From Chara braunii (Eukaryota; Streptophyta; Charophyceae; Charales; Characeae), in the NCBI GenBank assembly GCA_003427395.1, contig BFEA01000047.1:1683825-1711401 (forward strand): 27,577 bases of DNA, in the 5' to 3' direction. Of the stretch, positions 19,470 through 27,577 are shown piece by piece. Position 1 is the stretch's first letter; every line of letters starts with the position of its first letter. The translations under genes were made by a program, and so were the position numbers. The notes below the pieces were generated by a model. It was not told the origin of the DNA and made no database searches. It saw only the letters and a program-made list of their open reading frames with translations.

Positions 19470-20989
19470 GATGTGGCAAGAGAAGGAAGAGCCGACCGTA
19501 AGGGTCGAGGAGATTGTGGGGGATAACGAGGAGGTCAACCAGCGGCTAAAGGCAGGGACTATAAGGGAGGAGCCTATAGTCGTCGAATCGGATGATGAGG
19601 GGAAGGAAGGCGAAGGAGAGTCGGCCATACTCCTCCTGGGGAGGATGGAAGATCTGCTGGAGAAAGTGGGGAGATACCAGCGGAAACTGCAAGCCCTGTG
19701 TGAAGAAGCCCGAGAGTGGGAGGCCAACCTGCCTGAGGTCTTCCTTTATGACTCCGGGCCAGAGCCTTCGCCAGGACAACAAGGGTGCCCAAGAGTGGCG
19801 ACTGTAGGGACGGTTCCTAGGTCAGGTATGGCCTACAGACCCCCCACGTCGCATGGGAGGGTACCGCAGGTGGCTCGGACTAGGAGCCAAAACAAGGCCG
19901 GGCCTAGCCAAGAGCCCAGTCAGGCACCCCCTCGAAAGGAGCCTGAGCCAGAACGTAGGAAAGAGGTGGTGGAGGTCCCGGAGGAAGAGGAAGAGGATGA
20001 TGATCAAGAGGATGAGAGGCTCCGACAAGAGGATCAGCGGGCGGAGCTGAGGGCCAAAAAGAGAGGATCCCAGGAGGAGGTTGAGCCAAGCCTGCCCGAC
20101 AGCGTGCCTAAGAGGAAGAAGTACGCGGTCCGGATGGAGGAAGGCTTTGATGTGGAGCGGATGGTGGACAAACTCCTGGAAGGCCATAATGACGCGAAGG
20201 CTGGTGCCAAATGTCCATCTGAGTACGGTCCTGCCTAGAGAGGTGGAGTGGACTGAGGCAGGGACAAGGATGGATTGAAAATGTGTGGCGTGCGGGCAGG
20301 TGGATTTGGTGATAAGGAACCAGAAGTGTACTGGGATGGTGGACACGGGCGCAAAGATGAACATCATCAGGGAGAAGGAGGCAGTGATGATAGGCATGGA
20401 GATCGACCACTCGGACCATGGCATGCTGCACAGCGCTAACTGCAAGGCCGCCTTTTGCGGCACAACGTCAAATCTGATTATAGAGATTGGGAAGGTGCGA
20501 GCCAGGACTTTCTTTTTTGTTATGCCTGATGTCGATCACCCCATCCTTCTGGGGCGGTCGTTCCTGTGCCGGACGGAAATGTTGATCTTCAACAAGCACG
20601 ACGAAATAATGATCCTGCTCCTGTGCGACCCGGCGTGTGGGAATTATGAAGTTATCACCTGCCGGAACACGGGGCCGGGGAGCGGGAGGAATAGGCCCAA
20701 TCTAGGCTCGTTCACCTTTGAGGAGTCAGAGAACGAGCGGAGACGGCTTTGGGAAGTGCCCGAGGAGGAAGATAGGGCTAAGGTGCTGACATTGAGCCTC
20801 ACGGATGTGAATAAGGCCATGGAGGTGGTATCGGCTCACGACATGGCGGATCCGGAGGCCATTAAGGCATTGAGGGAACAGGTTTTGGAGAACCCTCAGG
20901 TGGGGAAGGTGGAGTTGGTGTATCGGCTTCTGGGAGGGAGGGGAGGCCCTGCGATGGCCCAGGCCCGAGCGACAAGTCGGCCTTTTTGA
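19462..20989 (+). pseudogene. pol: Gypsy pol, acidic linker and aspartic protease
   Basis: An ATG at 19462 opens a Glu-rich frame up to 20238: a coiled-coil-like stretch near residues 50-85, then an acidic run (about residues 170-190) and the segment EGFDVERMVDKLLEGHND. About 20190 the homologous reading moves to another frame, apparently with loss of sequence. It then hits a TGA at 20276-20278, where a Trp is likely ancestral, and proceeds into the protease. The active-site triad DTG is at 20342-20350 (MVDTGAKMN) and the flap-distal HPILLGRSFL motif is near 20540. The protease would mature gag and pol. Its frame ends at 20987-20989, and the downstream RT is in yet another frame. Confidence 0.87.
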
Positions 20990-22640
20990 GGGGAGGGCTT
21001 AAGCAAGGTTCCCAAAGGCAGTACAAGACCATAGATAAGAAGTGCCGCCCAGTTCCCGTGCTCGTCATAGAGGATGAGGAAGCCTACTACGAGCGGGAGC
21101 GAGGGTTGATACGGCGTATGAGGGAGCACGCGTTGACCGGGCTGTGCCATATCAACGACGAAAATGAGGGGAAGCTGATAATCGGGGAGCCCGACTTTCT
21201 GTCGCCCCAGGAGAGAGCGTTGATGGTGGGGCTGATGAAGAAAAGGCACCGCGCGTATGCATTCAACGACGACGAGCGTGGGAGGCTGGATGTGGACAAG
21301 ATCCCGATGGTTAGGATCCACACGTTCCCACATGAGCCATGGAATCTAATGGGCACGCGGTACCCCAATCCAGACGAAGAAAAGATGGTGTTGGACTACC
21401 TGGACGGCAAGATGCGGACGCACGTGGCCGATTATTCCAGTGCGCCGTACGCATCGGCTTGGTTTTGTTTTATTAAACCAAATGAGACGCTAAGGTGGGT
21501 GCAGAACTTGCAACGACTAAATGCAGTGACAGCGCGGGACGCGGGAGGATTGCCGAACGCGGACGCATTGTCAGAATCGTGCGTAGGGAGGCCTATAATC
21601 TCGCTTATAGACCTCTACTAGGGGTATGACCAATTCCCCGTATACCCGCCAGACAGGCCCGTAACGGCAATGCACACTCCCAGAGGGCTGATTCATATGA
21701 ATGTGGCGCCTCAAGGTTGGACGAATGCAGTGGCGATGGTGCAAAGGCATATGATCAGAGTCATGCAGACGGTCAACCCACATATCACTCAGCCCTATAT
21801 CGATGACCTGGCGGTCAAAGGTCCGAAGGAGGAGGAAGACGAAGTGATGCCCGGTGTGCGACGCTTTGTCTGGAAACATGTCCAAGACATGGATCAGGTT
21901 CTGGGGTTATTGGAGGAACATAACCTGACGGCGAGCGGCCCTAAGTCGAAACATTGTATGAGGGAGGCTACAATTCTAGGCTTTGTCTGTAATGAGAGTG
22001 GGCGAAGGCCTGATGTAAAGAAGACAGACAAGATTCTTAAGTGGTCGGTGCCCTTCCGCTCGATAACAGATGTGACGAGCTTCCTTGGGACGTGCGGATT
22101 TCGGAGGAGCTTCGTGAAGGACTTTGCCACGAAGACGGAGCATTTAAGGAATTTGGTGCTCCAGGATCAAGAATGGGTCTAGGGCGAAGACCAGGAAGAG
22201 GCGGTCGGTAGGATGAAGGGAGAGTTTCAGGAATGAGGCTTGGTATTGGGAGCGCCAAACTATGAGGCCACGAAGGAAAGACCATTCGTCATTGAGACGG
22301 ACGCTGGGCCAATTGCCCTGGGAGGGGTCCTGATTCAGGCAGCTACTGAGGGGAAGGAGAGGCCGCTAAGATTCGAAAGTCGTACCCTCAATACAACTGA
22401 GAGGAACTACTCCCAGTTCAAGAAGGAGATGCTGGCGGTACTTCATTGCCTAAGGACCTTCCAGAACTATGTTTTTGGCAAGAGGCTCATCTTGAGGGTG
22501 GACCCTACTGCACTGGCATGTTCCCTAAAGAATTATACTCCATCTGACCCAACCGTCGCAAGATGGTTGACATACATTTGAATGTTTAACTTCGAGCTGG
22601 AAAGGATCTCAGGGAACAAGAACAGGGCAGATGCGTTAAG
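20986..22640 (+). pseudogene. pol: Gypsy pol, reverse transcriptase and RNase H
   Basis: One frame throughout, interrupted by stops at 21619 (TAG), 22180 (TAG), 22234 (TGA) and 22579 (TGA). RT landmarks are WFCFIKPNETLRWVQNLQRLN (two bases-of-palm strands, about 21460), LIDLY before the first stop (motif A region), APQGWTNAVAMVQRHM (about 21706) and the catalytic box YIDD at 21796-21807, with LGFVC and FLGTCGFRR following. RNase H begins about 22270, with FVIETDAG carrying the first catalytic Asp (22300-22302), then ERNYSQFKKEMLAVL and ILRVDPTAL. All catalytic residues seen are retained. This part would copy the RNA genome and remove the template inside the particle. Confidence 0.93.
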
Positions 22641-24376
22641 CCGCATCAACTGGGACGGATCGGACGAGAAATCGATAGAAGACACGCCGCCAGTTGATGG
22701 TTTTTTGGACCAAGAGGAAGACGTCCGCCTGCACATAAACGAATGGTCCCTGCGAAAGCCCAGTTGCGTCAGTCACCCCATATGGCTGGCACCAAAGGGG
22801 TACGAGCAGAGGGAAGAGTTAGTCCTCAAGCCCTTTCAGGAGGAGGATCCGTGGGGAAGTAAGGATGTTGGTTGGATGATGAAGTTGGCATTGGCAGGTA
22901 CGCACAGTCTGGTGGAGGAAGTGAGGACAATAGAGGAAGACCCCACTCAGGTAGAGGAGCATGAGCAGCTAATGGGAGGGATATACCTGCTCACCAATAC
23001 GCTCCTACAAGGAGACTTCGACCGGAAGGGCTCATTCAGTCGTGAGGAAGGTGAAATCCTAGTTCCTGAAAGCCAGGACGACGAATTCGAGGAGGGAGAG
23101 ATTAAGGAGGCGTTTCCGGCAGAGGAGTATGATGGGATCTACAGGGAGTTGGGGCTGCTTCTATCATGCGAGATAAGGGATAGAGATGCGAGTGCCAAAG
23201 CACAGAAGATGAGGCACCTCTATGTGGTAAGAGATAATCATCTGTTTATAAAGTGGCAGGTCGGGAACCCCACGAGGATCGTATGTGGGAGACACCGGCA
23301 AATTGATATCATAGCGGCCCTACACGATGGTATAGCAGGGGGGCACAGAGGAGTAGGCGCCACATGCTCGAAGATAAGTGAGCTCTACCATTGGGACGGA
23401 ATGCTGACGATGGTCATCAAATACTATCGGTTCTGTATACCTTGCCAAGAGAGGTCAGTGCAAAGGCCTGTAGAACCCCTACACCCAACGTTAGAAAGGG
23501 AAATGGGTGCGGTCGTACACCTGGACCTGTTATTCATGCCAGCAGGGGAGAATGGGTGTAACTACATCTTCGATGCACGGGATAACCTTACTGGGTTTGT
23601 GGACGGACGAGCTATCCGGACGAAGACTGACCCGGTTTTGGCGAACTGCATCGAGGAGTATTACCTGCGATACCCTTTTGTCAGGGATTTCGTGATGGAT
23701 CGAGGATCAGAGTTTACCTGCAATGAGGTGAGGACGTTGCTTGCAGGGTATGGCGTAGTGGCCAACTATACTACGGACGCACACCCTTAAGCGAACGCTC
23801 CTGTGGAGAGGGGGCACAGTACCATCACGAATCTCGTGGCTAAGTGGACAAAGGGCAAACCCGGTCAGTGGCCGAAGTTCCTACGGGCAGCTTTCTTCGT
23901 GGAGAATGTTACTGTAAAGAGGACTACCAAGTATGCGCCAGCCACGCTATGGTACGGAAGGCATGCCACCTTTCCCATAGAAAGCTTTATGAAGACGTGG
24001 AGGCTCCAGGACTTGGAGGTGAACCTGTCTTTCGAAGAACTGCTCGATATTCGGGCGCGGCAAGTGGGGGGCGGCCGAAGAAAGATTGCAAGAGGCCGTT
24101 GGTCAGGTGGAAAGGAGTCGCATAGAAGATAAGATGAGGTGGGACCTGATGGCACGAGTAAGAAAGGAGTCATTGGCTGTAGGAGATGTCGTATTATTAT
24201 ACGACTCCTCTTTGGAAAAGCAATGGTCGAGGAAGCTTGAGTAGAGATGGTTGGGCCCCTATAGAATATTGCGATGCGGCGAATTTGGGGCCTATCAGAT
24301 CGAGGAGTTGGACGGGATAGACTGGTAGGATTGGGTATCAGGGACCAGGCTGAAGAAGTTCGTGGTCAGGGAATAG
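22641..24376 (+). pseudogene. pol: Gypsy pol, integrase with GPY/F end
   Basis: Continues the RNase H frame through an acidic linker. The HHCC zinc domain has His at 23323 and 23344 and CX2C at 23434-23445. The catalytic core has Asp at 23524 (HLDLLF), Asp at 23698 (FVMDRGSEF) and Glu at 23806 (PVERGHS), a DD35E arrangement. A TAA at 23788 separates the last two. At about 24075 the frame changes, and the C-terminal domain continues as EERLQEAVGQVERSR... to VGDVVLLYDSS, WLGPYRI (GPY/F) and RLKKFVVRE, ending at TAG 24374-24376. Two further stops lie at 24242 and 24326. No chromodomain is visible. Confidence 0.92.
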
Positions 24377-24565
24377 GTAAAGAATTCTACCTTTCTTAGA
24401 GTAGACTGGTCCTTGAGATATCGCATGTTATGGTTAGGACAGGTGAGGGAGTAGAAAAAGGCATGTGTATTGTCATAAAAACTTGATGAGCCGAGGGCTA
24501 ACCTTGTTGTATGCCTGCTTGCTTTCTCTCGCCTGTTGTGCAGGTCTGACTTTTCGAAGACAACC

Positions 24566-25527
24566 ATGCAGAGGGGTGGGAGGGGCGCGCGGCCACGACA
24601 GAGGCCTCAGGGAGCATCAGGAGGGGATGACTCGTGCAGACCGGTTGGGAGAGAGTCTACGCCTATCTTCGACGACAGTAACATAAAGCTTTTTCTGGAC
24701 TCCTACCAGGCACATGCGACACGGGAGGGCTGGTCTATCTTGGAAAGGATACGGCACCTGAGGGGAGTTGGGCGCTTCGAGGAGCCTATTGCGCACATTC
24801 GAGAGGAGGCGTTGACATGGCAGGATGTGGAGGCGAGGATGCAGATGCCGAGGGCTTCGCCGATGGGACCGGATGGATTGCCTATTCGATTGGAGGAAGG
24901 CAATGCGGAGGAGTTCATCCCGGCCTATGAGCAGTATATGCGCGACCAGGGGACTGGGCATGAGGAGTGGATGCAGATGCTGCCCCTTTGGACACGGAGG
25001 GCGAGAGGTCGTTGGCGAGGCAGATCCGGGACAGGGCACACGACTGGGAAGACTGCCAGGCCCAGTTGAGACACGCATTTCGACGACTGGAGCCCGAGAG
25101 ACCAGAGACCAGGGTGGAGAGACGACAAAGGAGTAAGAGGCCACGGGGCCCAGAGGCGAGAGGGACCACTATGACCAGAGGGGGCCGAAAGGCCTTGGCA
25201 CAGCAAGAGGGGCCAGCAGAGGCCGCCCCGGCGGTGGAGCCAGTTCAAGCCGAGGGGCCAGCTCAGGCGGCGGAGCTACCCCCTACCTATGGACTCGAGC
25301 AGGTGGAGTTTCGTCGAATCACGGGCAGTGATCTACTGGGCCTGTCGCCGATGTTACCATAAGGGGGAGAGGCGGTGCCGTTGAGGACGCCGCTCGACAG
25401 GTTGGAGGCTCATCTCGATGCGTCCCAATGGGGGGCGTCACAGCTGGGAGCGGACAAGAGCAGACCGGCACGGTGTCAGGCGGCCGCAAGCAGTGCGCCG
25501 CCTGAGATCTGCAGTTTTGGGACTTAG
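24566..25527 (+). pseudogene. Third ORF downstream of integrase, possibly a second gag-like protein
   Basis: Starts at ATG 24566, 189 bases after pol, with a Gly/Arg-rich N-terminus (MQRGGRGARPRQRPQG). A helical, charged domain follows (residues about 38-150), including LFLDSYQAHATREGW, RFEEPIAHIREEALTW and EEFIPAYEQYM. A one-base loss near 25001 moves the frame; it continues as ERSLARQIRDRAHDWEDC, then a Pro/Ala/Glu-rich region, a TAA at 25360-25362, and in the same frame LRTPLDRLEAHLDASQWG to a TAG at 25525-25527. There is no signal peptide, membrane segment or envelope motif. Sequence quality after the TAA suggests the natural end is 25527. The function is unknown. It resembles proteins I recall from Chara but cannot name. 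Confidence 0.75.
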
Positions 25528-26379
25528 GCTCAGGGACGAGGCCGTGTTTTGATGGTGCTCTCGTATGACCAGGCAGCAAAAATTAGGGGAACTCAGGGCA
25601 CCCCTGATTCTAGGCGCACTGAGCCTTACGAGTAATCCTCAAAGATGGCGAGATAAGTGGCCACACTCGGCGCATCTAGGGACTGTCATTCCCGGTTGTT
25701 TAGAGAGCTATACTCGGATTGGCCTGCTGCGGAGAGGCATCGCAGGAACTGACTTCACCGCAACATTTTTACGGCATACGACCGGGGCCAAAATGAGGCC
25801 TCAGATTTTTGTCTTTTTTACCTAAACTAAAGATGGGAGAAAAGATTGGGAACAGTAGGAGGGAAGAGAAAAACGTAATATACCTTAGTTCCCTTTTTTT
25901 TTTTGCGGCATTTAAATTTTGAGGAAAATACCTCGTTATTTTATGTTTCCGGCAATGAAATAGAAAACCAGAGAAAAAGATTTAAAATGGTAGGGGAGAG
26001 AAGAAAAGAGAGAATTTCAACCATTTGATTAAACTCCCTCATAATTTATTTTTGATGAACCTACGGCTAATTCACTATTGCAGACATTAGAATTAAGGAA
26101 AAGGGAGAACGATTAAAAATGATGGAACAAACAGGAGCTAATGATTATTCGATGCCTGGTCTGGTTTTGCTTGGGATACCCACCGTCAGCTCAGAACCCT
26201 GATTTGATCAAATTCCCTGAGCTCTAACTTTCTTTTTGCTATCTCCCGATGATCGAAACTCTCTATGACGCGTCCCCTATTTATCTGATTACTAACCTTA
26301 CTGAGCCCGCCGGTACGGACGATGACGACATGGATATGGACAGCGTGGGATCGTGTTACATTGGACCGGCAGCATGATG
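25528..26379 (+). other. Non-coding 3' region of the Gypsy element
   Basis: No supported gene. It is A/G-rich and A/T-rich at about 25840-26120, with several short purine runs. It may be the element's 3' untranslated region or later insertions. Nothing here matches the LTR arms by eye. Confidence 0.5.
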
Positions 26380-26790
26380 TCAGGTTCAGTGCCGGACATG
26401 TTTGAGGTTCGGCCTGAGCCGGTATCAGCGTACTTCAGGTTCGGGCACCAGGGTGATTTATTTCCAGGGTCGACATCATCACGGCTATNTATTTCAGGAT
26501 CAGCATCATCATGGCAATTTGTTTCAGGGCCGGAACCGCCACGGTGGCTTACTTTCAGGTCTCGAGCCACTATGACGATGTATTTCAGGTTCGGAACCTG
26601 AACGGCAGGTTATTCCAGGTTCGGCGCTATCACGGGTATTAAGCTCAGGCTCAGCACACCATCACTGCGGCCATTTATTCTAGGTTTGGTGCCACTATGG
26701 CAGTTTATTTCAGCTTTGGGACCACTACGCCAGTCTATTTCAGGTTAGGGATAACTACGCTGATGTATTCACCACCGCGACCTATTTTTG
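26380..26790 (+). repeat. 30-bp minisatellite, about 13 degenerate copies (CAGGTTCGG...TATTT)
   Basis: Units starting with CAGG or a variant lie at 26436, 26465, 26495, 26525, 26556, 26586, 26616, 26646, 26681, 26711 and 26741, with weaker copies at about 26380 and 26406. Spacing is 29-31 bases except one of 35. Typical body: CAGGTTCGGNNCCACTACGG then a TTTATTT end. One ambiguous base lies at 26489. Confidence 0.85.
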
Positions 26791-27362
26791 GGTTCTTGAG
26801 ACCTCATACGATTATCAACTAGGCGGCTCAGCCTTCAGGGCTGAAAAGGAAAATTGAGATTCCGAATTACCGATCTGGGAATGGACATCAAGCGGGGCAG
26901 TTGGGGGTGCCTGGTGCTGCGATTGACCGGGGGCCAGCCCCGAGCGGTTTGGGAACAGCGAAGGACTGTGGCCTTCTCTGAGCGCCCTGGGTGAAAACAA
27001 GGCCGAGAGCTGAACGGAAGGAGATATAAAGAGGAACCAGTCATTCTACAGGGGGGATGTGCACGGTGTGCCCGGCGTGATAGGCAGGCGGGGACAGTTG
27101 ACAGACGGAGGATTGGGGAAGCATGCGAGGTGTACGCAGTGCACCGCAGAGTCGCAGACAGTCACGGAGTGCGAGACGAGCTCGAGGCGAAGACATCGGC
27201 GCCCACGCGGTTACGCAGGAAGACGAAGGGAGAAGTGTTATTGAGAGTGCGCGTGTGAGAGAGGGATTTGGTTGATGACACGGCAGCGCACCAGCGCACT
27301 GAAGACTGGTATATGGGTATCGCTTTGTCATATGGTGAGAAGAAGCGGCGAGATACTTCGTA
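26791..27362 (+). other. Non-coding stretch with a possible polypurine tract at about 27050
   Basis: No credible ORF. Near 27047-27058 the sequence CTACAGGGGGGATGTG has a purine run followed by TG, the shape of a polypurine tract next to a 3' LTR start. Nothing after it matches the visible part of the 5' LTR, so this is only a candidate. TTCGTACGAA at 27357-27366 is a perfect palindrome. Confidence 0.25.
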
Positions 27363-27577
27363 CGAACGTTGAACTTTGATCTGCCCGCTAAAGCAGTGCA
27401 CAAACAAGGGCAAAAATCTGGTCGTTTCAGCAGCTCATATACGAGGGGGAAAACGGGGCTGATCTGGTCGCTGCCCCTTGCCAAGTACATTTCGAACGTT
27501 GAACTTTGATCTGCCCGCTAAAGCAGTGCAGATACATGGACGATCATCTGGTCGTTTCAGCAGCTCCTATACGTGGG
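27363..27577 (+). repeat. 130-bp direct tandem repeat, second copy cut by the window edge
   Basis: CGAACGTTGAACTTTGATCT begins at 27363 and again at 27493. Both copies continue with GCCCGCTAAAGCAGTGCA and later share ATCTGGTCGTTTCAGCAGCTC and TATACG(A/T)GGG. The middle of the unit differs more than the ends. The array probably continues beyond the window. Confidence 0.93.

Larger units (their letters stand above)
12890..27577 (+). mobile_element. Degenerate Ty3/Gypsy LTR retrotransposon with an extra 3' ORF, running off the right edge
   Basis: Order on the plus strand: long 5' LTR, tRNA-Asp primer-binding site, leader, gag, protease, reverse transcriptase, RNase H, integrase, third ORF, then a long repeat-bearing 3' region. 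RT-RNase H-integrase order is diagnostic for Gypsy. It resembles, from memory, an abundant family in Chara braunii. Multiple frameshifts and stops make it non-autonomous. A 3' LTR was not recognised within the window, so its total length is unknown but is over 14 kb if the LTR call is right. Confidence 0.85.

Noticed and set aside
24566-25527. Retroviral-type envelope gene, because it follows integrase
   Set aside because: No signal peptide, transmembrane helix, cysteine pattern or cleavage site is visible; the protein is charged and hydrophilic.
26353-26601. An 82-codon ORF with repeated YFRFG-like words
   Set aside because: It is a translation of the 30-bp minisatellite; a period divisible by three gives repeated peptides without implying a gene.

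Overview
The window looks like nuclear, repeat-dense DNA of a large plant-lineage genome, most probably a charophyte green alga close to Chara. Two things support this. The gag/pol proteins and an extra 3' ORF closely resemble, from memory and without a search, a Ty3/Gypsy family I associate with Chara braunii. The element also has a plant-type tRNA-Asp primer-binding site. No intact host gene, rRNA, tRNA or CRISPR array was found. Scattered single Ns and a 45-N gap point to a draft assembly.

Layout. Bases 1-1080 are low-complexity DNA: a purine microsatellite, a pyrimidine-rich block, a 146-bp imperfect palindrome and T/A homopolymers. Bases ~1080-5376 hold a decayed LINE. It has ORF1 debris containing a 15-bp/pentapeptide tandem repeat, then an ORF2 with an AP-like endonuclease and a reverse transcriptase. 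ORF2 stays in one frame but has two TAG stops, and it is cut off abruptly at 5376.

From 5377 to 17475 lies a 12-kb inverted structure. Its left arm (5377 to about 9375) is the reverse complement of its right arm (about 12890-17475), with many indels. The right arm stops at ...CA, then GG, then an 18-base tRNA-Asp primer-binding site at 17478. The left arm's homology stops at the same point of the alignment. I therefore read the arms as two copies of one very long LTR (at least 4 kb) in opposite orientation. The left copy interrupts the LINE; the right copy is the 5' LTR of a plus-strand Gypsy element. Each arm carries a 121-bp tandem repeat (five units left, three right) and ten dispersed stem-loops. 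These share the apical sequence TAAGAT, while their outer stems differ from copy to copy yet mostly remain complementary. This is the most unusual signal in the window. The centre (9376-12890) is GC-rich, repeat-bearing and unassigned.

Bases 17478-27577 are the Gypsy interior: leader, gag with a CCHC knuckle, protease, reverse transcriptase, RNase H, integrase with a GPY/F end, then a third ORF downstream of integrase that looks gag-like rather than envelope-like. Catalytic residues are largely present, but about five frame changes and about ten premature stops show it is dead. The 3' part carries a 30-bp minisatellite and, at the window edge, a 130-bp direct repeat. No 3' LTR was recognised, so the element probably runs off the right edge. 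In life, gag would form the particle, pol would process, copy and integrate the genome primed by tRNA-Asp, and the role of the third ORF is unknown.
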